Assembly: GCF_009829985.1 (NCBI RefSeq)
Contig: NZ_SZZU01000004.1
Location: 1 to 64,000, forward strand
Length of the DNA: 64,000 nucleotides
DNA from: Pantoea sp. Aalb
GTDB taxonomy: Bacteria > Pseudomonadota > Gammaproteobacteria > Enterobacterales > Enterobacteriaceae
Direction: 5' to 3'
The notes below the pieces were generated by a model. The model did no database searches. It saw nothing but the letters and a program-made list of their open reading frames with translations, and was not told where the DNA came from. Shown piece after piece: positions 9,871 through 19,041 of the stretch (positions are counted from its first letter, which is position 1; each line of letters starts with the position of its first letter). Position numbers and translations under genes: made by a program.

Positions 9871-10350
9871 AACTACTTATGTTGATTAAAATGACTAATA
9901 GTATAAATTTAAGATGATACGTAGAATATTTTGTTATTACAATAAGGCTTTTAGTTGACAAATATTAAACAAAATGTCTATCACTATACGTAATCCTTAA
10001 TACTAAACCTTATTAATTTATGTAAATATTTTTGAGATAAGATAAAACATTAGAAATATAAAATATTATATTAATCTTATATTTCTAATGTTTAGACTGT
10101 ATTACTATATAATATATCAGCAAAATATGTATTTTATAATACATACAAAAATTTACTATATAAAAATATTACCTTCAATTGACTATTTCTTTACATAAAT
10201 ATATTGAATTTTAATTCATAAAATCAGTAATTCTATCTTTTACCAGCAAAAGATAGCATTTATTATATGACATATTTTGCTGAATAATATCAATTAATAT
10301 TTGAATATGTTTAAATATATAAAATTGTAGACATAACTTGATAGTAGTAA
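9871..10350. other. 480-bp gap with two hairpins
   Basis: No gene is seen. A 16-17-bp inverted repeat spans 10045-10060 and 10078-10093. A 9-bp stem with a 6-nt loop (10233-10241 against 10248-10256) lies about 100 bp beyond the stop of the minus-strand DUF2076 gene and may end its transcript. Both are AT-rich and unproven. Confidence 0.45.
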
Positions 10351-11049
10351 TTAAAAAAAACTATCATCATCGTTACTAAAATCATTAGTATCAATATAAT
10401 TATTTGATAAAACATCATTTTGATCTAGAAAATGTCTATCAGATACATTATTAAATGTATCTAAATTATTGGCATCAAAATCTTGATGTAATAAAGAATC
10501 ATTTTCTCCTGTTATTGAAGGTGTTGGATTTTCAATAATATTTACAATCTCTTGTGGTTCTGAATGATGAAACATATTAGTTAACATATTACCTAATACT
10601 ACTCCACCAGCTACACCAGCAGCTGTTTGTAATGCTCCAGACATAAAACTACCGACACGTGATGATGTATTAGGAGATTGTGCATAATTATTATAGTTAG
10701 ATGAAGATTGTTCTGGCTGAGGTTGAGGTTGAGGCTGAGGTTGAGGTTGAGGTTGAGGTTGAGTACGACCACCAAATAACTCACTAAAAAAACTTCGATT
10801 TGTTGGTTGCTTATTAGTTTTTAATTTTAAAATTTCATTTTTTAATTGCTCAACATCTTGGTTGAGTCTTTTAAGTGCAGCTTCTTGAATTAAAATGGAT
10901 TGTGCCATGTAATAAGGAGCTGAAGGTTGTTGATGAATAAATTTCTGAATCAACTGTTCTGCTTCAGTATCGCGTAAACCTGTAGTTTGCTCTGTTTGTT
11001 TTATTCTTTGAAACAAACCTTCTATTAATTGTTGTTCTTCAGATTGCAT
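10351..11049 (-). CDS. DUF2076 family protein with Gln-Pro repeat
   Basis: The 232-residue protein matches the enterobacterial DUF2076 family, whose function is not established. A conserved helical N-terminus (MQSEEQQLIEGLFQRIKQ, then PYYMAQSILIQEAALKRLN) runs to about residue 75 and has coiled-coil character. Eight consecutive Gln-Pro pairs (97-112) follow, then a Gly/Ala-rich possible membrane segment (about 133-160) and an Asn/Asp/Ser-rich acidic tail ending DDDSFF. The repeat is encoded by a GGTTGA-type array at 10714-10761. There is no signal peptide. Its survival in a reduced genome suggests a selected role, perhaps envelope-related (inference). Confidence 0.85.
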   Translation of the reverse strand: MQSEEQQLIEGLFQRIKQTEQTTGLRDTEAEQLIQKFIHQQPSAPYYMAQSILIQEAALKRLNQDVEQLKNEILKLKTNKQPTNRSFFSELFGGRTQPQPQPQPQPQPQPQPEQSSSNYNNYAQSPNTSSRVGSFMSGALQTAAGVAGGVVLGNMLTNMFHHSEPQEIVNIIENPTPSITGENDSLLHQDFDANNLDTFNNVSDRHFLDQNDVLSNNYIDTNDFSNDDDSFF

Positions 11050-11249
11050 AAATTGTGCCCCATTTTATTAAAAAATAGAATAAATATCTAATACAAAAAA
11101 TATAATTTAGATATAAATCTAAATATATTATTTTATATATATACTATATATGATATATCACTAATTTACTATATTCAGTTAGAAATATCGCTAATATAAT
11201 AATAAGTTTATTCAAAAAAATAAAGAAATATAAATTTAATGAGCTTATT

Positions 11250-11279
11250 ATAAATATTTTTTTAGAAAAAAATATTTAT
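11250..11279 (-). terminator. possible metF terminator
   Basis: A 14-bp A/T stem (11250-11263 against 11266-11279) carries homopolymer runs at its centre. It lies about 40 bp past the metF stop on the minus strand. Without G/C pairs it is a weak candidate. Confidence 0.35.
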
Positions 11280-11317
11280 TCATATAGATATCTTTGAAAA
11301 CTAATTTTTTGATATTA

Positions 11318-12208
11318 CTAATTATATGGACGTAATCCTAACATATGGCAAATAGCATAACTCATATCAGCGCGATTAAGTGTATAAAAATGAAAATCTT
11401 TTAATCCTTCACGTGATAATATTTTTATCATATCCATAACAATATTAATACCAATCATTTTACGAGTCTCTAAATCTTCATCTAATCCTTGAAACATAGT
11501 TTTTATCCATTTAGGTATACGAACATTAGTAATGGTAGCAAATCGTTCTAGTTGTTTAAAATTAAAAACTGGTAAAATTCCTGGTATAATTTCAACGTCA
11601 ATACCAGCTACAACACATCGATCACGAAAACGTAAATAAGTTTCTACATCAAAAAAAAATTGTGTAATAGCGCGATTGGCACCTGCATCAATTTTACGTT
11701 TTAAATTAATCAAATCTGCTTGCGCACTTTTTGCTTCAGGATGAACTTCTGGATATGCTGCTACAGATATATCAAAATCTCCAATTTTTTTCAATAAAGC
11801 AACTAAATCGTAACCATACATTTTAGGTTTTTGTTTACTAGGTAGTAAATCGCCGCGAATTGCTATGATATGGTGAATATCATTCATCCAATAATGACGT
11901 GCAATAGTACACAGTTCATCATGTGTAGTATCTATACAGGTTAAATGTGGAGCTGCTTTAAGACCAGTACGTGCTTTTATATTTTGAATTATATTATAAG
12001 TTTTTTCCCGATTACCAGAATTAGCTCCATAAGTTACAGAGACAAATTTAGGTCTTAAACTACTTAAACGATCAATAGAATTCCATAACATTTCTTCCAT
12101 TTCATTAGTACTGGGTGGAAAAAACTCAAAAGATATATTAATCCGTCCATTTATTTCAGCTAATCTTTGATTCAACACTTCACATTGGTTAGCATTAAAG
12201 AAAGTCAT
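11318..12208 (-). CDS. metF: 5,10-methylenetetrahydrofolate reductase
   Basis: MetF reduces methylene-THF to methyl-THF with NADH and FAD, supplying the methyl group for methionine. The 296 residues equal the E. coli length. Landmarks include SFEFFPP near 26-32, VTYGANSG, the HLTC strand and the TQFFFD region of the TIM barrel. The gene lies downstream of metB in the same direction; E. coli has metL between them, and here it is gone. A methionine synthase (metE or metH) should exist elsewhere. Confidence 0.96.
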   Translation of the reverse strand: MTFFNANQCEVLNQRLAEINGRINISFEFFPPSTNEMEEMLWNSIDRLSSLRPKFVSVTYGANSGNREKTYNIIQNIKARTGLKAAPHLTCIDTTHDELCTIARHYWMNDIHHIIAIRGDLLPSKQKPKMYGYDLVALLKKIGDFDISVAAYPEVHPEAKSAQADLINLKRKIDAGANRAITQFFFDVETYLRFRDRCVVAGIDVEIIPGILPVFNFKQLERFATITNVRIPKWIKTMFQGLDEDLETRKMIGINIVMDMIKILSREGLKDFHFYTLNRADMSYAICHMLGLRPYN

Positions 12209-12524
12209 GTTTAATACCTATCTTTATTATAACTTATTTTGCGTATTTTATTTTTAATAATCTCAAGAAATAAAGTATTAATAATAAAATAATCAATTAT
12301 ATTTTTATATAAATTAATAACACTTAATTTAATAAATTTTTATTAATATTAAAGAATGTAATATGATAAAAATATATAAAGGAATATTGATTTTCATTAT
12401 TTATTTTTATTAATTAAAGTTATTTATGTAATCTTAATAATGAATTATACACGGTAGTAGATTATTTAAATTTATATGAAACAATCAGCGATTTGGTCAT
12501 ATATATAAAATTCATTAATACATG
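12209..12524. other. metF-metB gap, metL position, no gene seen
   Basis: E. coli carries metL (aspartokinase II-homoserine dehydrogenase II) between metB and metF. This ~316-bp AT-rich stretch shows no trace of it. The metB terminator hairpin forms its right edge. Confidence 0.6.
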
Positions 12525-12572
12525 ATTCTAAGTAAGCAGATGCATTTTAAAAATGCGATGAATACTTAGAAT
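12525..12572 (-). terminator. metB terminator hairpin
   Basis: A long interrupted stem lies 18 bp past the metB stop on the minus strand. Outer arms ATTCTAAGTA (12525-12534) pair with 12563-12572, and an inner perfect 7-bp stem GCATTTT/AAAATGC pairs 12542-12548 with 12550-12556. Placement and symmetry fit a transcript end; there is no pronounced T-run. Confidence 0.55.
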
Positions 12573-12589
12573 TAATATATTAAATTACC

Positions 12590-13741
12590 TTATAAGATGC
12601 AAAATGCATTATCTAAATCAGCGATAAGATCTTCATAATCCTCGATACCAGTAGAAATACGCAGTAGAGTTTCAGAAATACCAGCTGTTGTACGCGCTTC
12701 CTTAGACATTCCTGCATGAGTCATAGTTGCCGTATGTGAAATTAGGCTTTCAACACCACCAAGAGATTCAGCTAAAGTGAATAATTTTAGTGCTTTTAAG
12801 AAATTACATAAACTTGTTTCATTAACATTCAATTCAAAGCTTAACATAGCACCAAAGCCACGTTGCTGACGTACTGCGTATTCATGACCAATATGATCTG
12901 GTAAAGAAGGGTGATATATTTTTTTTACTAATGGTTGTGTTTTAAGATATTCAACTATCAGTAATGCATTACGCTGAGCAGCTTCCATACGAGGAACTAA
13001 TGTGCGTAGCCCTCGTAATAATAAATAACTATCAAAAGCTGCACTAGTAACACCAATATTGTTCGACCACCAAACAAGTTCACTGACTACCATAGGATCT
13101 TTAGCAATTACAGCACCAGCTACAACATCAGAATGGCCATTTAAATATTTAGTGCAAGAGTGAATCACTAAATCAGCACCTAAAGCCAATGGATTTTGTA
13201 AAACTGGACTTAAAAAAGTATTATCTACTATACTTATAGTACCAGCTTCCCGAGCAGCTCGACAAATGCTCATAATATCCACTACACGTAATAAAGGATT
13301 ACTTGGACTTTCAACAAGTATTAATTTTGGTTTTTCTGCTAAAGCTATATTTAAAGCAGATTGGTTACTTTGATCAATAAACTTAACACGATACAATCCA
13401 CGCTTACTAAGGCTATCAAATAAACGATAACTACCACCATAACAATCATGTGGCGATATGAGTAAATCACCTGGCTTTAGAAACATGGTAGTAACCATGT
13501 GTATTGCTGACATTCCTGTATTAGTTAAAATAGCTCCTGCGCCACCTTCTAATTCTGCTAAAGCTTGTTGTACTATATCACGAGTTGGATTACCTCGACG
13601 CGAATAATCATGTAATCGTGGTTCTTTAAAATTAAGAAAATTATAAGTAGTAGAAAGATGAATCGGTGGGACAACACAACCATATTGCTCATCATTATTT
13701 AAACCGCTGTGTACTGAAATAGTTGCTTGTTTACGCTTCAT
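12590..13741 (-). CDS. metB: cystathionine gamma-synthase
   Basis: MetB is a PLP enzyme that condenses O-succinylhomoserine with cysteine to cystathionine. The 383-residue protein (E. coli 386) has the trans-sulfuration fold signature, with the PLP lysine in HSCTKYLNG at Lys198, the same number as in E. coli. Other landmarks are SRRGNPTRD near 47-55 and SHDCYGG-like PHDCYGGSYR near 98-106. metA, metC and metE/H are not in the window. A possible MetJ operator lies about 60 bp upstream. Confidence 0.96.
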   Translation of the reverse strand: MKRKQATISVHSGLNNDEQYGCVVPPIHLSTTYNFLNFKEPRLHDYSRRGNPTRDIVQQALAELEGGAGAILTNTGMSAIHMVTTMFLKPGDLLISPHDCYGGSYRLFDSLSKRGLYRVKFIDQSNQSALNIALAEKPKLILVESPSNPLLRVVDIMSICRAAREAGTISIVDNTFLSPVLQNPLALGADLVIHSCTKYLNGHSDVVAGAVIAKDPMVVSELVWWSNNIGVTSAAFDSYLLLRGLRTLVPRMEAAQRNALLIVEYLKTQPLVKKIYHPSLPDHIGHEYAVRQQRGFGAMLSFELNVNETSLCNFLKALKLFTLAESLGGVESLISHTATMTHAGMSKEARTTAGISETLLRISTGIEDYEDLIADLDNAFCIL

Positions 13742-13802
13742 GATACTTACTTATATTCTGAATAACGACCAGGATAGCAAAAGAATAACATTTAAAAAAT
13801 GT

Positions 13803-13818
13803 AGACGTGAATGCATCT
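13803..13818 (-). promoter_or_regulatory. possible MetJ operator (two met boxes)
   Basis: On the minus strand AGATGCAT and TCACGTCT stand head to tail, matching the 8-bp met box AGACGTCT at 5/8 and 6/8 positions. The stretch also resembles the E. coli metJ-metB operator (AGATGTATTGACGTCC). It lies 62 bp upstream of the metB start. Two weak boxes in AT-rich DNA could arise by chance, and I do not see metJ in this window. Confidence 0.4.
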
Positions 13819-14234
13819 AAAGGCTTCTATTGTTTATATATTACATTTTTATACTAATTAAATTAGCATTTACAATAAATTAATTTAATATAAATAAATA
13901 TTATCATTTTATCTATATTAATTTAAGATCCTTAATTAATGTATAAATTATAATAGGTTATACTAAATATAGTAACATATTTATTATATTTAATTATTAT
14001 TTAATATAATTTATATATATAAATTAATATATATATACTATTATGGTTTCAGCAAATAAATTACTTTTATACAAGACTAAAAGGAAAAATATTCATCTAT
14101 TATAAATAGCAAATTAAAATAAGCTAATTCAATATTTAAAAAAAAAATTTTATTAATACTTAAACTGAAATAAAGAGTTAATTATTAAATTAAAATAGTA
14201 AAAATCTTATTTTAAAAATTTTTAATAAAAAAAT
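13819..14234. other. metB-rpmE gap, metJ position, no gene seen
   Basis: About 416 bp of AT-rich DNA. metJ, divergent from metB in E. coli, is not present; I see no coding frame or conserved motif. Confidence 0.6.
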
Positions 14235-14450
14235 TCATTTTTTATTATTTAAAATTGCAAAACGTTTGTTAAAGCGTTCAACACGACCACCTGTATCTAC
14301 TACACGTTGTTTTCCAGTGTAGAATGGATGGCATTTACCACACACATCTAAATTAAGATCATGACCCATGGTAGAACGAGTATGAATTACGTTGCCACAA
14401 GAACAAGTTATAGTTACTACTGTATATTGTGGATGAATACCTTGTTTCAT
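14235..14450 (-). CDS. rpmE: ribosomal protein L31
   Basis: L31 bridges the ribosomal subunits. The 71-residue protein starts at MKQGIHPQY, matching E. coli MKKDIHPKY, with a strong GGAGG Shine-Dalgarno 8 bp upstream. A longer frame extending to 14492 is not needed. The zinc-binding cysteines are kept (TCSCGN and VCGKC), so this is the zinc-containing C+ form. It is followed by a KQRVVDTGGRVERFNKRF C-terminus nearly identical to E. coli. Divergent from priA, as in E. coli. Confidence 0.95.
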   Translation of the reverse strand: MKQGIHPQYTVVTITCSCGNVIHTRSTMGHDLNLDVCGKCHPFYTGKQRVVDTGGRVERFNKRFAILNNKK

Positions 14451-14760
14451 TGAATAACCTCCAGAAATAGATTTCTTTAAAAGACCAATCAAATTAAATA
14501 GATACTTATTTTAAAAAATTCTAGTTTTGACCAAACTTTTTATTTTAAGATAATAAAAAACATCTTATTAATATTTATTACTATGAATAAATAATTAAAA
14601 TAATTTGAATTAAGTTAGCAATTAATAATAAATTATTGAATAAATAATAATATAGTAAATATTAAATTAGTAAATATTTAACTTGTTACTGTAATATTTA
14701 AAAGCATAAAAAAATATTTTTTCTTACCTATTGCCTACTTAGGATTATATAAACCTTAAT
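14451..14760. other. rpmE-priA divergent spacer
   Basis: 310 bp of very AT-rich DNA that must hold both divergent promoters. I cannot single out convincing -35/-10 boxes against the background composition. Confidence 0.5.
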
Positions 14761-16959
14761 ATGTTAGTTGTTCAAATTGCATTACCATTACCTCTACCCC
14801 GATTATTTGACTATTTATTACCTCCTGATGTACCACAGTTAGTTCCGGGTGCACGAACTCAAGTATCATTTGGTAACCGTACAATGATCGGTATTGCTGT
14901 TAATATACTTGAAAATAGTAAATTACCATTAACGCAACTTAAAAAAATTGAAAAAGTAATTGATGATCAAAGCTTATTTTCTCCTGTGCTTTGGCATATA
15001 TTACACTGGGCAGCAAATTACTATCATTTCCCTATAGGCGAAGTATTGAGTCATGCATTACCAGTTCTATTACGTCAAGGAAAACCAACTAGGATAAATA
15101 CAATGAGGAAATGGATAATAAGTGATGCAGGACGTAAAGTTACAATGGAAAGTTTGAAATATGCACCAAAACAGCAGAAAGCTCTTGCTACTATTCTTAA
15201 ACAACCATTATATTATAATCAAATAAGCAAACATAATATTACTCATGCCACATTAAAATCTTTACGTACTAAAGGACTGTGTGATTTATATGAAGAAGCA
15301 TCAACAATAATTGATTGGCGTAATAATTTTAAAATTAAAGGCAAAAGATTAGATTTAAATAAAGATCAAGAATTTGCTGTACAAGCAATTAACAAAGAAA
15401 GAAATTCTTATGTAGCATGGTTATTAGCTGGTATTACCGGTTCAGGGAAAACAGAAGTTTATCTTAGAGTGTTAGAAAAAATACTAGCATGTGGTAAACA
15501 AGCATTAGTATTGGTACCAGAAATTAGTTTAACGCCCCAAACCATTAAATACTTTCGTGAACGTTTTAAAGCACCAATAGACATATTACATTCATCTCTT
15601 AAAAATAGTGAACGTCTTTCTGTATGGTTACGTGCTCGTAATGGTGAAAGCGCAATTGTAATTGGCACTAGATCAGCAATATTTACACCATTAACACGTT
15701 TAGGTGCAATTATTATAGATGAAGAACATGATACTTCCTATAAACAACAAGAAGGATGGCGTTACCAGGCTCGTGATTTGGCTGTATTTCGTGCTCATCA
15801 AGAGAATATTCCTATTATATTAGGATCAGCAACACCAGCATTAGAAACTTTACATAATGTATACAACGGTAAATATAGGCAACTTAGTCTTATTAAACGT
15901 ATTGGTAATGCAAAACCCACATTACATAAAACTATTAATATTAAAGGTCAACAACTTAAAAGTGGTTTAGCACCAATATTGCTTAAGAAAATTAAGCAAC
16001 ATTTACAAAATGATAATCAAGTGTTAATTTTTCTGAATAGACGAGGATTTTCTCCAGCTCTTATATGCCATGAATGTGGCTGGGTAGCTGAATGTAAGCT
16101 TTGTGATAGTTATTATACATTGCATCAATATAATCATCAATTGCGGTGTCACCATTGTAATAGTAAACAAACTATTCCTAATCAATGTTTTAACTGTAAA
16201 TCAACACATATAATACCAGTTGGAGTTGGAACAGAACAATTAGAACAATATCTTCATATTTTATTTCCGAATATATCTATTTCACGTATTGATCGTGATA
16301 ATATTAAGTCTCAATGTACATTAGAAAAATATTTTCTTAATATACATAGAGGTGGAGCCCATATTCTCATTGGTACACAAATGTTAGCAAAAGGACATCA
16401 TTTTCCTAACGTTACTTTAGTATCTTTATTAAATGTTGATAATGCATTATTTTCTGCTGATTTTCGTACGACTGAACGCTTTGCACAATTATATATACAA
16501 GTTGCTGGACGTACAGGAAGAGCAGGAAAACAAGGTGAAGTACTACTACAAACTTATCATCCAGAGCATCCACTATTAAAAAAATTGATGCATTTCGGAT
16601 ATTTCTCTTTTGCTAAGCAAGCTTTATTAGAAAGACAATTAGTACAATTACCCCCGTGGACAAACCACGCAATTTTCCATGCTGAAGATATAGATAACTG
16701 TCAAGCAGAAACATTTCTTACTCAATTACGTAGCATGTTAGAAATAAATCCTAATAAAGATAAGAAAACATGGTTAATGGGCCCAATACCATCATTAACA
16801 CCAAAAAAAAATGGACGTTGGCGATGGCAGCTTTTAATACAACATCCATCACGACAACATTTGCAGCTATTAATCAAATGTTCATTATTATTTATTTATA
16901 CATTACCTATTACTCGTAAAATCAAATGGTTAATAGATATTGATCCAATAGAAAGTTAA
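14761..16959 (+). CDS. priA: primosomal helicase PriA
   Basis: PriA restarts stalled or recombination-made forks and loads the replisome. The 732-residue protein (E. coli 732) keeps the N-terminal DNA-binding domain (LPLPRLFDYLLP at 9-20). It also has Walker A GITGSGKTE (about 224-232), the DEEHD box, helicase motif SATPALET, and the zinc-binding cysteine cluster (CHECGW, CKLC, CHHC, CFNC). Full length and apparently intact. No clear Shine-Dalgarno precedes the ATG. Keeping both priA and recG implies fork repair is still active. Confidence 0.96.
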   Translation: MLVVQIALPLPLPRLFDYLLPPDVPQLVPGARTQVSFGNRTMIGIAVNILENSKLPLTQLKKIEKVIDDQSLFSPVLWHILHWAANYYHFPIGEVLSHALPVLLRQGKPTRINTMRKWIISDAGRKVTMESLKYAPKQQKALATILKQPLYYNQISKHNITHATLKSLRTKGLCDLYEEASTIIDWRNNFKIKGKRLDLNKDQEFAVQAINKERNSYVAWLLAGITGSGKTEVYLRVLEKILACGKQALVLVPEISLTPQTIKYFRERFKAPIDILHSSLKNSERLSVWLRARNGESAIVIGTRSAIFTPLTRLGAIIIDEEHDTSYKQQEGWRYQARDLAVFRAHQENIPIILGSATPALETLHNVYNGKYRQLSLIKRIGNAKPTLHKTINIKGQQLKSGLAPILLKKIKQHLQNDNQVLIFLNRRGFSPALICHECGWVAECKLCDSYYTLHQYNHQLRCHHCNSKQTIPNQCFNCKSTHIIPVGVGTEQLEQYLHILFPNISISRIDRDNIKSQCTLEKYFLNIHRGGAHILIGTQMLAKGHHFPNVTLVSLLNVDNALFSADFRTTERFAQLYIQVAGRTGRAGKQGEVLLQTYHPEHPLLKKLMHFGYFSFAKQALLERQLVQLPPWTNHAIFHAEDIDNCQAETFLTQLRSMLEINPNKDKKTWLMGPIPSLTPKKNGRWRWQLLIQHPSRQHLQLLIKCSLLFIYTLPITRKIKWLIDIDPIES

Positions 16960-17710
16960 TTAATCTAATGAATTTTAAATGACTGATTAAATCGTTCATT
17001 CAATATAATTTTTAATTATATATAAAATATATAGTTAAGAAATAAATACAACATAACACTCTCTTTTAATGTTATATTTATATATAAAAAAATATCTTTT
17101 TAAGAAAAATTCAAATACTTTCTAAATACTTATACTTAATAAGTATTATTATACTTTTATGACATTGTTATATAATTAAAGTATAATAATATAAAAAATA
17201 TAATATTATTATGAGTTAATATATAATAATATTGGTTAATTACAGATTATTAAATTATAATTTATATAATACTATAAAAATTAGTAATAATTTTATTTTT
17301 AATTTTAATTAGAATGATTTTTTCAATAAATAAAAGAACTTAATATTTTTACATCTAATTACTAAAATTATAATCAGTAAAAAAATGTTTATATTTGCTA
17401 TAAAAAATTTATGTAATTTAATTACAGAATAATTATATTTTTGTTATTCTTTATTTTATAAAGAAATATTTAGTAATAGTAATAGTAATAGTAATAGTAA
17501 TAGTAATAGTAATAGTAATAGTAATAGTAATTCCAATTGCTCTATCAATTTAATCTATCAATGATTTAATTTTTTTAGAAAATAAATCATCAGTATTGCT
17601 ATTCAAGCTAATATTAAGGTAGTGATATTTAATATCATACTTTTCTATTATAATTTATATAATTAATTTTCAACTGAGTATTTAATTTTTAAAAGGATAT
17701 TAAAAGTAAA
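16960..17710. other. 751-bp gap (cytR position) with microsatellite
   Basis: E. coli has cytR between priA and ftsN; nothing recognisable remains. The only ordered element is a hexanucleotide repeat, annotated separately. Confidence 0.6.
17471..17531. repeat. hexanucleotide microsatellite (TAGTAA)n
   Basis: About ten perfect tandem copies of TAGTAA in the priA-ftsN gap. Presumably formed by replication slippage. Copy number is likely to vary between strains. Confidence 0.9.
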
Positions 17711-18400
17711 GTGGAACAAAAAGATTATGTAAGCAGAAAATATTCAACGGTAATACGAAAGAAAAAAATAGGATACAAAAAGAATAACAAATCTAACGTT
17801 GTAAATTTAATAATGATAACTGCAGCTATATTATTTATGATATTATTCATCAATAAATTATGGTTTGTATCATCTTATCAAAAGAAAAATATGTCAGCAT
17901 CTTTAAATAATAAAATTAATGACAGCATACTTCCTCCTAAACCGGAAGAACGATGGAAGTATATTAAAGAATTAGAAAATAATCAAATTAAAATGCCATT
18001 ATTAAAAAATTACATCATTAATAATAATGATAAAACTAAATCGCGAATTTTATTACCGAATAAAGACGATAAAAATCAAACAGTTTTCATTAACCGTAAA
18101 TCTAAAACTCAAACACCGAACTTACAAAATAAATTGAATAATAATATTCATACTCATAGTGAGCAAAATAATTTACAGCATTGGATTATACAATGTGGTG
18201 TATTTAAGGAGGGTATATTAGCGGAATCTATACATGCACATCTAGCATTTCAAGGCTTTGAAAGCCATATTAATAGCAAAGACGGTTGGAATAGTGTAGT
18301 AATAGGCCCCTTTAAAGATCGCAATAGTGCTTATAGTATAGTTAACCGTTTACATATTTTTGGCTATAAAAACTGTATTCCCTCCATATCAGGGGGTTGA
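17711..18400 (+). CDS. ftsN: cell division protein FtsN
   Basis: FtsN is a bitopic inner-membrane protein that triggers septal peptidoglycan synthesis. The 229 residues are shorter than E. coli FtsN (319). A short basic cytoplasmic tail is followed by one membrane helix (about 31-53), a low-complexity Asn/Lys-rich periplasmic linker, and a C-terminal SPOR domain (about 155-229, WIIQCGVFKEG...GFESHI...IGPF) that binds denuded glycan. The GTG start keeps the E. coli-like EQKDYVSRK opening, with AAGGAT upstream. Length loss is mostly in the linker. Its stop codon lies inside the hslVU heat-shock promoter. Confidence 0.92.
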   Translation: MEQKDYVSRKYSTVIRKKKIGYKKNNKSNVVNLIMITAAILFMILFINKLWFVSSYQKKNMSASLNNKINDSILPPKPEERWKYIKELENNQIKMPLLKNYIINNNDKTKSRILLPNKDDKNQTVFINRKSKTQTPNLQNKLNNNIHTHSEQNNLQHWIIQCGVFKEGILAESIHAHLAFQGFESHINSKDGWNSVVIGPFKDRNSAYSIVNRLHIFGYKNCIPSISGG

Positions 18401-18423
18401 AACCCCTTAATAGTGCCCCATAT
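18397..18423 (+). promoter_or_regulatory. sigma-32 heat-shock promoter of hslVU
   Basis: TTGAAA (18397-18402) and CCCCATAT (18416-18423) are separated by 13 bp, matching the RpoH consensus (CTTGAAA, 11-16 bp, CCCCATNT). A G-run before and a C-run after the -35 could pair (AGGGG/CCCCT). The -35 overlaps the ftsN stop codon (18398-18400). The hslV start is 75 bp downstream of the -10. In E. coli hslVU is a known heat-shock operon. This implies a functional RpoH. Confidence 0.85.
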
Positions 18424-18497
18424 CAAGTTGCATGATACTCCTTGCTAAGCGCATGAGTTTTCTTTTTTTACACATAACAGCAACAAGGGATTTGCTT

Positions 18498-19028
18498 GTG
18501 ACAACAATAGTAAGCGTACGATTGAAGGGCCAAGTAGTGATCGGCGGAGATGGTCAAGCTACTTTTGGCACTACTGTAATGAAAAGTAATGTTAAAAAAG
18601 TACGACGCCTTTACAATGATAAAGTAATCGTAGGCTTTGCCGGTGGTACTGCAGATGCTTTTACATTATTTGAATTATTTGAAAGTAAATTAAAAATGCA
18701 TCAAGGTCACTTAGTTAAGGCTGCAGTTGAATTGGCAAGAGAATGGCGTACAGATCGAATACTACGTCGTCTCGAAGCATTGTTAGCAGTTGCAGATGAA
18801 AATACTTCATTAATAATTAGCGGTAACGGTGATGTAGTTCAACCGGAAAATGATCTAATCGCGATTGGTTCTGGAGGGCCTTACGCCCAAGCAGCAGCAC
18901 TTGCGCTGTTAGAAAATACAGATATTAGTGCGCGCGATATTGTTGAAAAATCACTGAATATTGCTGGCAAAATATGTATTTATACCAATCATAATATTAA
19001 CATAGAAGAATTATCCTCTAAGGCGTAA
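18498..19028 (+). CDS. hslV: HslV, proteolytic subunit of the HslUV protease
   Basis: HslV is the N-terminal-threonine peptidase that forms two stacked hexameric rings. I place the start at the GTG at 18498: this gives (M)TTIVSV with the catalytic Thr next to the initiator, 176 residues as in E. coli, and AAGGGA 6 bp upstream. A frame-extending ATG at 18432 would bury the catalytic Thr and is rejected. The core GDGQAT...VKKVRRLYNDKVIVGFAGG is almost unchanged. It is 13 bp upstream of hslU. Confidence 0.95.
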   Translation: MTTIVSVRLKGQVVIGGDGQATFGTTVMKSNVKKVRRLYNDKVIVGFAGGTADAFTLFELFESKLKMHQGHLVKAAVELAREWRTDRILRRLEALLAVADENTSLIISGNGDVVQPENDLIAIGSGGPYAQAAALALLENTDISARDIVEKSLNIAGKICIYTNHNINIEELSSKA

Positions 19029-19041
19029 GGATCACAAAATT

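Noticed and set aside
14451..14492. 14-residue extension of L31
   Set aside because: The internal ATG at 14450 has a GGAGG site and matches L31 N-termini; the extension has no support.
18432..18497. N-terminal extension of HslV from an upstream ATG
   Set aside because: HslV needs Thr right after the initiator; the GTG at 18498 gives that, with a good Shine-Dalgarno and the exact E. coli length.
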